Below are positions 7,206 to 15,549 of a DNA stretch of 24,459 nucleotides, in pieces. The position numbers and the translations under genes were made by a program. The stretch spans positions 1-24,459 of the forward strand of contig DATHDF010000007.1 in assembly GCA_035319185.1 (NCBI GenBank), given 5' to 3'. The notes beneath the pieces were generated by a model. That model was not told the origin of the DNA. It saw only the letters and a list, made by a program, of their open reading frames with translations, and did not search any database. This DNA is from Fen-1308 sp035319185 (GTDB taxonomy: Bacteria; Nitrospirota; Thermodesulfovibrionia; Thermodesulfovibrionales; Dissulfurispiraceae). Every line of letters begins with the position of its first letter. Position 1 is the stretch's first letter.

Positions 7206-9134
7206 ATGAAAAAGGTCTTTCTTGAAAGCCGTTCTCTTGAAGAATCACTGCGGGTCCTTTCCGAATTGCTGAAAACTCGCGGTATCGGAAGGCTCCCGGA
7301 AGAGACAATCCCCTCGAAACTGTCGCTCGGCAGGATAACCGCTGCGCCGGTGTTTGCCAGATATTCCTCGCCTTTTTACCACTCGGCGGCCATGGATGGT
7401 TTTGCCGTCCGTTTTGCTGAAACACTTACGGCTTCTGAACAGCAGCCGGCCCTGCTGAAGATTGGATCGCAGGCTGTCCCGGTTGATACGGGCGATCCCA
7501 TGCCGGAAGGCTTCAATGCGGTTATTATGATCGAAGACGTAAACCGTTCCGGGGATTCCATCGAAATATACGCGCCCGCAACGCCATATCAGCATGTCAG
7601 GCCGATCGGTGAGGATATAGTGGCCACCGAGCTGATTGTGCCCGAAAACCATGTTCTGAGGCCGATGGATATCGGTGCATTGCTTGCGAGCGGACATATC
7701 GACGTCTCGGTTGTGCGAAAGCCTGTAGTGGCAATAATTCCGACAGGGACCGAACTGGTGGAGCCAGAAATGGTGCGCCGCCGCGCGCCTGTTCCTCCGG
7801 AGATTATCGAATACAACTCTGCGATGCTGTCAGGTCTGGCAGCCGAACTTGGCGCCGAGCCTCTTATCTATCCGATCATCAAGGATGACTTTGAAAAGAT
7901 CAAGGGAGTCATTTCCGAGGCAGCTGCGAAAGCCGACATTGTTCTCGTAAATGCAGGATCAGGGCGGGGATCAGAAGACTTTACAGCTGCTGCGATCGCC
8001 GAACTCGGCGAACTTGCAATCAACAGTGTTTCAATAAAACCCGGCAAGCCTTTCATCGCCGGAATCATCGGCAATACCCCTGTCCTTGGCATCCCGGGGT
8101 ACCCTGTGTCTGCATTCCTGACATTCAGACTTTATGCGCAACCACTTATAGAGCGCATGTTATCGGTCAGGGCCGCCGGACGAGATTCGATCAGGGCAAC
8201 CATTTCGAGACAGATATCGTCGGCTTTCGGTATAGATGAATTTATCAGGGTTAAAGTTGGTGTGGTCGGAGACAAACATATTGCGACCCCGGCAGGCCGC
8301 GGCGCCGGGCTGCTGATGTCTCTGGTCAGGTGCGACGGCATGATCAAGGTGCCTGCAAGTTCAGAGGGCCTTGCAGCCGGCGCTGAAGTCGAGGTTGAAC
8401 TTATCCGCAGCAAGGAAGACCTCAGGAACACGATAGTATGCATTGGCAGCCATGACAATAGTCTTGACGTTCTTGCAAATTCGATTAAGAAGAACTATCC
8501 CGACCTTAGCCTCTCATCGGCCCATGTCGGCTCTATGGGCGGCCTGATAGCGCTCAAGAAGGGCGAGGCCCACATGGCCGGCACCCATCTGCTTGACGAG
8601 GCTACAGGTGAATACAATGTGTCGGATATAAAAAGATTGCTGCCCGAAAAAAAGATCGTCCTTGTAAATCTTGTTTATCGGGTGCAGGGTTTTGTCGTCA
8701 GGAAAGGCAATCCCAAAAACATTAAGGACTTTGGCGATCTTGTCAGAAGCGATGTCATATATATAAATCGCCAGGCCGGGTCCGGCACGAGGCTTCTGCT
8801 TGACAAGCATCTCAGGGAGCTTGGCATCCTCCCGCAGCTTATTAAGGGATATGACCATGACGAATATACGCACATGGCGGTCGCTTCTGCCGTACTTACC
8901 GGACTGGCTGATACCGGACTGGCAGTATATTCTTCTGCAAAGGCGCTTGACCTGGATTTCATCCCGGTTGCGGTGGAAAGGTACGATATAGCCATTCCCG
9001 CCGACTTCATTAATACGGAGATGATACAGAGAATGCTGAGGATCATCAGAGAGGACAGTGAGTTCATTGAAACGGTCCAGGCCCTCGGCGGTTACGACAC
9101 TAAAGATATGGGGAAAGTTCTTTACGAAAGTTGA
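7206..9134 (+). CDS. moeA: MoeA-type molybdopterin molybdenumtransferase fused to a periplasmic-binding-protein-like domain
   Basis: 642 aa from ATG 7206. Residues about 1-400 are MoeA: AMDGFAVRF, VDTGDPMPEGFNAVIMIEDV, IIPTGTEL, NSAMLSGLAAELGA, a MoCF-fold motif with NAGSGRGSEDFT, and SIKPGKPFIAG/GIPGYPVSAFLTF. MoeA inserts molybdate or tungstate into adenylated molybdopterin. Residues about 408-642 are a PBP-like domain (COG1910, PF12727 type; IGSHDNSLDVLA, AGTHLLDEATGEYN, NRQAGSGTRLLLD, GLADTGLAVYSSA), which in related proteins may sense or bind the oxyanion. The NAGSGRGSEDFT segment replaces the usual GGxSxGxxD form but keeps the acidic residue. The frame stays open upstream to 7101 inside the bactofilin gene, but MKKVFLESRSLEE is the natural start. 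The ribosome site is weak. The gene ends overlapping the start of the next gene. Confidence 0.93.
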   Translation: MKKVFLESRSLEESLRVLSELLKTRGIGRLPEETIPSKLSLGRITAAPVFARYSSPFYHSAAMDGFAVRFAETLTASEQQPALLKIGSQAVPVDTGDPMPEGFNAVIMIEDVNRSGDSIEIYAPATPYQHVRPIGEDIVATELIVPENHVLRPMDIGALLASGHIDVSVVRKPVVAIIPTGTELVEPEMVRRRAPVPPEIIEYNSAMLSGLAAELGAEPLIYPIIKDDFEKIKGVISEAAAKADIVLVNAGSGRGSEDFTAAAIAELGELAINSVSIKPGKPFIAGIIGNTPVLGIPGYPVSAFLTFRLYAQPLIERMLSVRAAGRDSIRATISRQISSAFGIDEFIRVKVGVVGDKHIATPAGRGAGLLMSLVRCDGMIKVPASSEGLAAGAEVEVELIRSKEDLRNTIVCIGSHDNSLDVLANSIKKNYPDLSLSSAHVGSMGGLIALKKGEAHMAGTHLLDEATGEYNVSDIKRLLPEKKIVLVNLVYRVQGFVVRKGNPKNIKDFGDLVRSDVIYINRQAGSGTRLLLDKHLRELGILPQLIKGYDHDEYTHMAVASAVLTGLADTGLAVYSSAKALDLDFIPVAVERYDIAIPADFINTEMIQRMLRIIREDSEFIETVQALGGYDTKDMGKVLYES

Positions 9135-10642
9135 AACCTCTTGCATTCTCACTTGATGCTGTCCTGGAGCCTCCGTCGGACAATGACAAAAAGGCCGACC
9201 GCGAGCGGCTCCTGGATTTCATTTCACTTTTCGCGTGTGCCGGCATCTTTGTAGATATTGATCTTGACGTCCTCCGGAAACTTCCAGTAGCTCTCAGAAG
9301 CCATAATTATGCGCTGCCTGTAATAATAGCTGTGCAGAAGGAGCATCTTAAGGTTGTTGACGCCGGGCATCGAGAATGTTACGGAGTGGCCCTTGATTTG
9401 GGCACCACCAATTTGGTCGCTTCACTTTTCGACCTGGATTCATCGAAGCTCATCGGCTCGATGGATGCTGTCAATCTCCAAACAGAAGTCGCTGCCGATG
9501 TTCTGTCCCGCATTCATGAGTCGATGAGAGGGCATGGAAGCCGGCTCCACAGTCTGATGATCGAGGGTGTTAATGAGTTGATAGTGCGACTGTGCAAGGC
9601 TAACAGCATCGATCGGGACAGGGTCTTTGCAGTTGCCGCAGCCGGCAACACCATAATGACCCACTACTTTCTCGACCTGCCTGTGGAAAATATACCTGTC
9701 TCACCATATATTCCGGCGGCGCACAATGTCGGCTTTGTCAGCCCGAAGCAGCTTGGAATCTCAATAAACCGGAGCGCTTCTCTTTATCTGTTTCCGAATT
9801 CAGGCAGCTATGTGGGCGGCGATATCATATCCGGAATACTTTTTTCGGGCATGTCGAAAGGGAAGAAGCCGTCGCTCCTTATCGATGTCGGGACCAACGT
9901 TGAGATTGTGCTTGGGTGCGACGAATGGATTATTGTGGGCGCGGGAGCTGCCGGCCCAGCGCTGGAGGGCGATATCGCCGGTATCGGTATGAAGGCGGTT
10001 GAAGGGGCGATATGCGCCTTTAGCATGATCTGCGGCGAAAAGGGCGAAGAAATCAGATATGAAACTGTGGGTGGCAAGCAGCCTGTCGGCATATGCGGGT
10101 CGGGCATGATAGAGCTGGTGTCTGAACTGTTCGGCAGCGGAGCTATAGATCAGAAGGGCAAGTTCACGGAATCGTCATCATGGTCCTGCAGAATCGTCGA
10201 AAAAGATGGTGTCAAGGCATTTATTATAGAAGAGGGCGAAGGGGCCGGAATGCTGATCAAAGAGACGGAAATCGAGAATTTTCTCAGGTCGAAGGCAGCC
10301 CTGTTTGCGTCCATACATCTCCTTGTGAAATCGGTTGGTCTGAGCTTTGCAGATCTGGGTGCTGTATATGTCTGCGGCGCCTTCGGGGCTCATATCAATG
10401 TAGAAAAGGCCGTCCGCATAGGGATGCTGCCCGACATCGGCAGGGAGAAATTCAGAGTACTGGGTAACTCTTCACTTGCGGGTGCCGAGGAGTTGCTGCT
10501 CAACGGAGATCTGCTATCAGAGATAACAAGGATAACGTCTTTGATAACATATCGTGAAATGAATACTGAGGGGGATTTCCTGCGGGAGTTTCCAGCAGCT
10601 ATGTTCCTTCCCCATACCAATCCGGAAGTTCTTAAGGCATAA
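9131..10642 (+). CDS. RACo-like ASKHA-domain protein (DUF4445) without the N-terminal [2Fe-2S] domain
   Basis: 503 aa. Residues about 1-85 match the linker region of reductive activators of corrinoid proteins (RACo). The actin-like ATPase core follows: phosphate-1 GVALDLGTTNL (DLGTT at 89-93), VAAAGNTIMTHYF, LLIDVGTNVEIVLG, ICGSGMIELVSEL and VYVCGAFGAH, ending with the conserved glycine-rich GNSSLAGAEELL. RACo proteins use ATP to return inactive Co(II) corrinoids to Co(I). Canonical ones start with a plant-type [2Fe-2S] domain; here that domain cannot be encoded in frame because a stop lies at 9101-9103. The start is TTG 9131, overlapping the moeA stop, so translation is probably coupled to moeA. 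No corrinoid protein or methyltransferase is in the window, so the client is unknown; the pairing with MoeA-PBP hints at a cofactor-related role. It overlaps the converging NlpC/P60 gene by 11 bases. Confidence 0.85.
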   Translation: MKPLAFSLDAVLEPPSDNDKKADRERLLDFISLFACAGIFVDIDLDVLRKLPVALRSHNYALPVIIAVQKEHLKVVDAGHRECYGVALDLGTTNLVASLFDLDSSKLIGSMDAVNLQTEVAADVLSRIHESMRGHGSRLHSLMIEGVNELIVRLCKANSIDRDRVFAVAAAGNTIMTHYFLDLPVENIPVSPYIPAAHNVGFVSPKQLGISINRSASLYLFPNSGSYVGGDIISGILFSGMSKGKKPSLLIDVGTNVEIVLGCDEWIIVGAGAAGPALEGDIAGIGMKAVEGAICAFSMICGEKGEEIRYETVGGKQPVGICGSGMIELVSELFGSGAIDQKGKFTESSSWSCRIVEKDGVKAFIIEEGEGAGMLIKETEIENFLRSKAALFASIHLLVKSVGLSFADLGAVYVCGAFGAHINVEKAVRIGMLPDIGREKFRVLGNSSLAGAEELLLNGDLLSEITRITSLITYREMNTEGDFLREFPAAMFLPHTNPEVLKA

Positions 10643-11693
10643 CCGATTCGTGTGTCTGTAACTCAGGAGCGGCGGTTGTTTCGGTCTCAGAAATCAGTCG
10701 TTTTGCGCCTATGAAACGCTTTACGTAATAGGGCATTCCGAGGTTGTCTATCTGTACCCTCTTTGATTTGGATGAAGCATGGATGAACAGATTATTGCCG
10801 AGATATATCCCGACATGGGACGGAAAAGATGCATAGGTCCTGAAAAACAGCAGGTCGCCGGTCTGGAGTTCATCCTTGTCAACTGCCTGTCCGACTGTAT
10901 ACTGCTCTCTCGCGCTACGCGGCAAGGAATGGCCTATCAAACTATACGCCCTTTGAACGAATGCCGAGCAATCGACCCCAACCGCGCTGTTGCCTCCGAA
11001 TTTATAAGGCAGGTTTATCATCTTTTTTGAAAACAGGATAAGCCTCTCCTTAACCGATAGATTCGACAGTTCATCGGACTGCGACAAGGCCTTTACCTCG
11101 GCTATTTTCTCTGAAGCTGAAGCAACGACTTGCCTGTTCTGGGCGGTTGAGTCGGCGGCCTGATCGGGTGCAGCCTGGGACCTGCCGACAATGAGCTTCC
11201 GGCCTACCTTCAGCCTGTTGCCCTGGATATTGTTGAGTTCCTTTAGTTCAGCGACAGACAGGCCGTATCTGTGAGCTATCTTTGCAAGGGTCTCCCTTTT
11301 CCTGACGGTATGGTATTTGTTCTCCAGGGATGCCTTGGCCGACACATTTTCGCCGGCAGATTTTTCTACAGACGTTGCAGCTTCGCTTTTTTCGGACCGA
11401 TCTGTTTTTACGGCTTTATTGGCCTTAGAAAGTTTCTTTGTTTTATCAGCCTTTGCAGATGCCTTTCCGGGTATTTTCAGCTTCTTGCCGACCGATAGAT
11501 TATTGGAATCAAGATCGTTAGCCTCTTTAAGGCTGTCGACCGGGACATGAAATTTCTTGGAAATCCTTGCAAGACTATCTCCTTGCCTGACTTTATAATA
11601 AGTAGTTGCCTCTGCAATTCCGAAAGTAGTGAAGAAAAGAAAGAATGCGACTAAAGCGGCACATTTACAGCCTTTGTTACGAATGTATCTCAT
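10632..11693 (-). CDS. Exported LysM-LysM-NlpC/P60 peptidoglycan hydrolase
   Basis: 353 aa from the ATG at 11693. There is a signal peptide (residues 1-29, hydrophobic core ALVAFFLFFTTFG, cleavage likely after AEA). LysM 1 lies at about 32-75 (YKVRQGDSLARISKKF), then a Lys/Ala/Ser-rich linker, LysM 2 at about 127-170 (YHTVRKRETLAKIAHRYG), another linker, and an NlpC/P60 domain at about 225-335. The catalytic Cys is in GVDCSAFVQRAY, the His in PSHVGIYLG, and the second His in LFIHASS. Such enzymes cut stem peptides (gamma-D-Glu-diamino acid bond) in the periplasm, with LysM binding glycan. The frame extends upstream to 11744, but GGAG seven bases before 11693 and the signal-peptide geometry support the shorter start. 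It follows scpB in the same direction after 55 bases, and its 3' end overlaps the converging ASKHA gene. Confidence 0.93.
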   Translation of the reverse strand: MRYIRNKGCKCAALVAFFLFFTTFGIAEATTYYKVRQGDSLARISKKFHVPVDSLKEANDLDSNNLSVGKKLKIPGKASAKADKTKKLSKANKAVKTDRSEKSEAATSVEKSAGENVSAKASLENKYHTVRKRETLAKIAHRYGLSVAELKELNNIQGNRLKVGRKLIVGRSQAAPDQAADSTAQNRQVVASASEKIAEVKALSQSDELSNLSVKERLILFSKKMINLPYKFGGNSAVGVDCSAFVQRAYSLIGHSLPRSAREQYTVGQAVDKDELQTGDLLFFRTYASFPSHVGIYLGNNLFIHASSKSKRVQIDNLGMPYYVKRFIGAKRLISETETTAAPELQTHESVMP

Positions 11694-11748
11694 CGCCAGT
11701 CTCCGCATGTCTGGATTTAGCCGGACGCGAAATTCACGCCGCAATGCA

Positions 11749-12360
11749 TCATGCAGCTTCTGTGTTGAAAAAATCGTGTATAGCAGGCAGCTCCGTTAAA
11801 TTTTTTAGGCCAAAATACTGCAAGAATTCATTCGTCGTCGCATATAGAAAAGGACGGCCAGGCGACTCTTTTTTGCCGACGATCTTTATAAGTCTTTTAT
11901 CGAGAAGGCTTTTTACCGCCGCATCGGAATTGACCCCGCGCAGCTGGTCTACCTCAACTTTAGTTATCGGCTGTTTATATGCAATAATTGAGAGCGTCTC
12001 TATAGAAGGTTGGGAAAGCTTGTTTGAAACGTTGATGTTTTTCATTTTTCTTATCCATGCAGCCAGCTCCGGGGCAGTCGCCATCTCAAAACCGTCCGCT
12101 ATCTCGGCGATAACAATACCCGATCCCCTCTCCCTGTAATCATTCATCAGCTCGCGAAAGAGCTCCCTGATGCCTTGCTCAGTCAAAGAGGTGGCCTTTG
12201 CTACGGCCCCGACCGTCAGCGGTTCGCCGCTTGCGAAGAGCAACGCTTCGATGATCGCCTTGTTCTTGTCCTTTTCAGAAGGCCCGCTTTCGATATCGCT
12301 CTGTGCAACCTGTGATAGTTCCTCGGGCATGGACGCAGTTATGGCATTGCTGTTTTCCAT
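11749..12360 (-). CDS. scpB: Segregation and condensation protein B
   Basis: 203 aa from the ATG at 12360. ScpB is the winged-helix kleisin-associated subunit of the SMC-ScpAB condensin complex, acting on the nucleoid. Family signatures are IIEALLFASGEPLTVGAVAKAT, ETLSIIAYKQPITKVEVDQLRGVNSDAAVKSLLDKRLI, and GRPFLYATTNEFLQYFGL near the C-terminus. Residues 1-25 are a polar extension. ScpB is usually encoded just after scpA, but here the upstream gene is divergent and unrelated, so scpA must lie elsewhere. A good promoter ends only a couple of bases before the ATG. A TTG at 12387 is also in frame, but it lies inside that promoter and is less likely. Confidence 0.95.
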   Translation of the reverse strand: MENSNAITASMPEELSQVAQSDIESGPSEKDKNKAIIEALLFASGEPLTVGAVAKATSLTEQGIRELFRELMNDYRERGSGIVIAEIADGFEMATAPELAAWIRKMKNINVSNKLSQPSIETLSIIAYKQPITKVEVDQLRGVNSDAAVKSLLDKRLIKIVGKKESPGRPFLYATTNEFLQYFGLKNLTELPAIHDFFNTEAA

Positions 12361-12368
12361 GTCGCATA

Positions 12369-12397
12369 AGTATAACAGAAGAGGCAATAAATTGCAA
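12369..12397 (-). promoter_or_regulatory. Sigma-70-type promoter giving a nearly leaderless scpB transcript
   Basis: On the minus strand TTGCAA (12397-12392) and TATACT (12374-12369) are separated by exactly 17 bases, a near-consensus promoter. The predicted first transcribed base is about 12362, only about 2 bases before the scpB ATG at 12360, and no Shine-Dalgarno sequence precedes that ATG. The hexamers and spacing are directly visible; leaderless translation is an inference. Confidence 0.6.
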
Positions 12398-12460
12398 AAA
12401 ATGTTATATTCAACAAGGGCATATCCAATGGCAGCAAATCAAGCGCGTTATAAGGAGTTT

Positions 12461-13294
12461 ATGATGATTGTGAGAAGAAATTGGCATGGATCGGCGATCT
12501 ATGCGTGTTGCGTATTTGGCATTGTTGTGCTTCTTTCCTTAATTGGAGGCGGGCGTACATATGCGTTCGACCAGGGCGGATGCAATGGGGACTGCAATAA
12601 GTGCCATTCCATAAATAAAGAAGAGGCCGGCGAGATCATAAAAAAGCTGAAAGTGCCGGATGTCAAAGTGCTGGATGTGAAGATGAGCCCAATCAAGGGC
12701 CTCTGGGAAGTGTCCATAGATTCTCAAGGCAAGCGGGGCGTTTTTTATGTGCCGTTCTCCAAGCGGTTTATAGTGCAGGGGCAGATTATAGAGATTGCCA
12801 CCGGCGCCGACAAGACAGGCGAGCAGTACCGGAAACTGCAGGAGAGCCGCAGGGTCAATGTTTCAAAGATCCCTTTGAGCGGCGCGCTGGTGCTCGGAAA
12901 CAAGAATGCGAAGAAGCGGGTTATCGTTTTTACGGACCCGGAATGCCCTTTCTGCGGTAGACTGCATGAGGAGATGAAGAAGGTAGTCGCTCAGCGAAAG
13001 GATATCGTTTTCTTCATAAAGCTCTTTCCTCTTAAGATGCACCCCGACGCCTACTGGAAGTCCACCAGCATAATGTGCAATCGGTCCCTGCAGATGATGG
13101 ACGACAACTTTGCCAAGAAGCCGATTCCGCGCACCGACTGCAAGACAAAGGAAATCGACAGCACCGTCAAGCTTGGGGAGAAGCTGGGGATCACCGGTAC
13201 CCCGACAATAATACTTTCGAGCGGCAGGATGCATTCTGGCTCGATGACTGCGGAACAGCTGATCGAATTGATTGATGGAAAGAAAAAGAACTAA
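12461..13294 (+). CDS. DsbC-like exported thiol-disulfide protein with thioredoxin-fold CPFC site
   Basis: 277 aa. The N-terminal hydrophobic segment (about residues 11-30) is a signal peptide or anchor. Residues 41-140 resemble the DsbC dimerisation region (EEAGEIIKKL..VKVLDVKMSPIKGLWEV), and residues 145-275 are a thioredoxin fold with active site C162-P-F-C165 (DPECPFCGRLHEEM) and cis-proline motif GTPTI. It probably isomerises or reduces disulfides in the cell envelope. An additional CNKCH (residues 45-49) matches the CxxCH haem-attachment pattern, just after the export signal. ATG 12461 and ATG 12464 are both possible. AAGGAG at 12452-12457 is better spaced from 12464. The gene is divergent from scpB. 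The downstream kinase follows by 23 bases. Disulfide-rich substrates exist nearby, notably Cys-rich PilY1, though a link is only suggestive. Confidence 0.9.
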   Translation: MMIVRRNWHGSAIYACCVFGIVVLLSLIGGGRTYAFDQGGCNGDCNKCHSINKEEAGEIIKKLKVPDVKVLDVKMSPIKGLWEVSIDSQGKRGVFYVPFSKRFIVQGQIIEIATGADKTGEQYRKLQESRRVNVSKIPLSGALVLGNKNAKKRVIVFTDPECPFCGRLHEEMKKVVAQRKDIVFFIKLFPLKMHPDAYWKSTSIMCNRSLQMMDDNFAKKPIPRTDCKTKEIDSTVKLGEKLGITGTPTIILSSGRMHSGSMTAEQLIELIDGKKKN

Positions 13295-13317
13295 AGATCC
13301 TGTGCCGGAGGGGGCAT

Positions 13318-14157
13318 CTGAATCATCCTAATCTGATAAGCTTGATTGCGATCGGATTCTTTTTTGCGCTGCTGGCAGTTTTTGTTGTTTTGCTGCCCAA
13401 GCTGCTGAAGAAAAAAGAAGAGCAGCCTGCCAGTACGGTTCAATCTGATATGATAGCCGACTCGTTTCAGATGCTCGGCAACGAGCTGAAGTCGTTGAAA
13501 GAGCAGCTTGTCCTGAAGGAGCGCCTTGCCAGCCTGGGCGAGATTTCCGCCGGCATCGCCCATGAATTCAGGAACCCCATGGGTGTAATTATGGGTTATG
13601 CGAAGCTGCTCCTCAAGGACCTTGATGAAGGGGACGCCAGGCGCGAGATAGTTCAATCGATAATAAAAGAGATCGATGGCATGAACAGGGTAATGGATGA
13701 GCTGCTGAAATTCTCGAAGGCTGAGCCCCTTAACAAGACCACAATCGATTTGGCCAGACTGGCAGGCGATGTTGCAATGGAAACGGCAAGACCAGAAGAT
13801 ATCTCATGCAAAAGCTCCGGCGCCGTGTTGGTAAATGGAGACGAAACCCTGCTCAAACAGGCGATAAAGAACCTCCTTAACAATGCGCTGTATGCAGCCA
13901 GGCATGCTACTGTGGTTGTCGCTGAAGGTCAGCAATCCGGAAAGAAAGGCGCATACTTAGAGGTTTCGGACGACGGCAAGGGAATCTCCTCCGATCATTT
14001 GAAGAAAGTATTTCAGCCTTTTTATTCTACAAAACCTGACGGGTTGGGGATCGGGCTGTCGCTTGTCCAGAAGATAGTTATGGCGCACGGCGGATCTGTA
14101 GATGTGTCGAGCATCGAAGGGCAGGGGAGTACCTTTCGTATCTTTCTGCCCAAATAA
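13318..14157 (+). CDS. Membrane-bound NtrB/PilS-type histidine kinase lacking a large sensor domain
   Basis: About 279 aa if started at CTG 13318, 271 aa from TTG 13342. One N-terminal transmembrane helix (about residues 8-28) is followed by KKKEE, a short coiled coil, then HisKA with phospho-acceptor H82 (AGIAHEFRNPMG) and HATPase_c with N box (NLLNNALYAA), G1 (SDDGKGIS), F box (FQPFYSTKPDG) and G2 (LGIGLSL). No periplasmic or PAS domain is visible, so sensing must involve the membrane helix or a partner. Start choice: GGAGG at 13307-13311 is six bases from CTG 13318 (giving MNHPNLISLIAIG), while TTG 13342 has no ribosome site. No ATG or GTG fits. The response-regulator gene begins three bases after its stop, so the two form a cognate pair. 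Confidence 0.92.
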   Translation: MNHPNLISLIAIGFFFALLAVFVVLLPKLLKKKEEQPASTVQSDMIADSFQMLGNELKSLKEQLVLKERLASLGEISAGIAHEFRNPMGVIMGYAKLLLKDLDEGDARREIVQSIIKEIDGMNRVMDELLKFSKAEPLNKTTIDLARLAGDVAMETARPEDISCKSSGAVLVNGDETLLKQAIKNLLNNALYAARHATVVVAEGQQSGKKGAYLEVSDDGKGISSDHLKKVFQPFYSTKPDGLGIGLSLVQKIVMAHGGSVDVSSIEGQGSTFRIFLPK

Positions 14158-14160
14158 GAT

Positions 14161-15531
14161 ATGATGAATACGGTTCTTATAATAGACGACAAGAAGAGCA
14201 TGGTTGACATGCTTTCCAAGACCCTTCATGCCGAAAGCTTTGCAGTTCTGACTGCGTATAGCGTTAAAGAAGCAAAGAAACTGGTGCGTCAGGGAGATAT
14301 GGATGTCGTTGTTACAGATCTGATGCTTCCGGACGGAGACGGAATCGATGTCCTCAAAGCAGTGAAGGAGAGCTCTCCGCTTATGCCCGTTATCCTCATG
14401 ACGGCGCACGGCAGCATTGAAACGGCCGTCAGGGCTGTAAAAGAAGGTGCGTACGACTTCATTGCCAAACCGTTCGACCCTGAGCATTTGCTTATTATCA
14501 TCAGGCGTGCATTGGCCGAGGGCGCGTCGAAGAAAGAGAATATCCTGCTTAAGAAGGAATTTTCGCGCTTTCTTGAAGTGCCTGACATTATTGGTGTCAG
14601 CAAGGCCTGGGAACAAGTGATGGCAAAGGTCCGCAAGGTTGCGCCGATGAGAACCACTGCCCTTATACTCGGGGAAAGCGGGACAGGAAAAGAGCTTGTT
14701 GCGCGTTCGATCCACCACCTGAGTCCCCGTTCGAAAGAGGCCTTTGTTGCGGTCAATTGCGCCGCCATTCCGAAAGACCTGATCGAAAACGAGCTTTTTG
14801 GCCACGATAAAGGGGCATATACAGGCGCGCAGGACATCAAGCCCGGCCGGTTCGAGCTGGCGGACAAGGGAACGATATTTCTCGACGAGATAGGGGACAT
14901 GGACATGCCGCTTCAGGCGAAGCTGCTGCGGGTGTTACAGGAGCGTGAGATCGAGCGGGTTGGCGGCACACGTACAATAAAGGTCGACCTCAGGGTTATA
15001 GCCGCAAGCAACAAGAACTTGAGAAGGGAAGTGGCAGAAGGACGTTTTCGCGAGGACCTTTTCTACAGGTTGAATGTGTTTCCAATAATCATACCGCCGC
15101 TTAGGGAAAGGACCGACGACATAATACCTTTGGTCAATCACTATGCCGAATACTTTTCAAAAGAGGTCAACAAGCCAGTCCCTTTGCTTGCACATGATGC
15201 GGAGAAACTTTTGCGGGATTATGACTGGAAGGGCAATGTCCGCGAGCTGAAGAACGTTGTCGAAAGGGCGATTATAATGTGCGAAGGTTCCCACCTGCGT
15301 ACAGAGCACTTCAATGTCGCAGAGATACCGCACGAAAGGGTTGTTGTCGATGCCGATGCCCCTCTTCATGTAGTGTCGGAGACTGCCGCCCGTGCTGCTG
15401 AAAAGGCCAGGATCGAAGAGGTGCTTCTAAAGACCGGCGGCAACAAGAGCCGCGCATCGGAAATACTCAAGGTCAGCTATAAAACCCTGCTGACGAAGAT
15501 AAAGGAATACGATATTCGATCCTCTCGCTGA
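14161..15531 (+). CDS. NtrC-family sigma-54-dependent response regulator (PilR-like)
   Basis: 456 aa. Receiver domain residues 1-120 with acidic pocket D9/D10, phospho-acceptor D53 (TDLMLPDGDG), T81 and K103 (AKPF). The AAA+ domain (about 140-375) has Walker A GESGTGKE, the sigma-54-contacting loop as GAYTGA (an accepted GAFTGA variant), Walker B GTIFLDEIGD, and arginine-finger region FREDLFYRLNVFPI with GNVRELKN. The C-terminal Fis-type helix-turn-helix is at about 415-455 (KTGGNKSRASEILKVSYKTLLTKIKEY). It should remodel sigma-54 RNA polymerase when phosphorylated by the kinase encoded just upstream. The next genes are type IV pilus minor pilins, one unit of which has a -24/-12 promoter, so a PilR-like role is likely. 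ATG 14161 and ATG 14164 are both possible. No clear terminator follows. Confidence 0.95.
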   Translation: MMNTVLIIDDKKSMVDMLSKTLHAESFAVLTAYSVKEAKKLVRQGDMDVVVTDLMLPDGDGIDVLKAVKESSPLMPVILMTAHGSIETAVRAVKEGAYDFIAKPFDPEHLLIIIRRALAEGASKKENILLKKEFSRFLEVPDIIGVSKAWEQVMAKVRKVAPMRTTALILGESGTGKELVARSIHHLSPRSKEAFVAVNCAAIPKDLIENELFGHDKGAYTGAQDIKPGRFELADKGTIFLDEIGDMDMPLQAKLLRVLQEREIERVGGTRTIKVDLRVIAASNKNLRREVAEGRFREDLFYRLNVFPIIIPPLRERTDDIIPLVNHYAEYFSKEVNKPVPLLAHDAEKLLRDYDWKGNVRELKNVVERAIIMCEGSHLRTEHFNVAEIPHERVVVDADAPLHVVSETAARAAEKARIEEVLLKTGGNKSRASEILKVSYKTLLTKIKEYDIRSSR

Positions 15532-15549
15532 TTTATTGCAAAATTAAGG

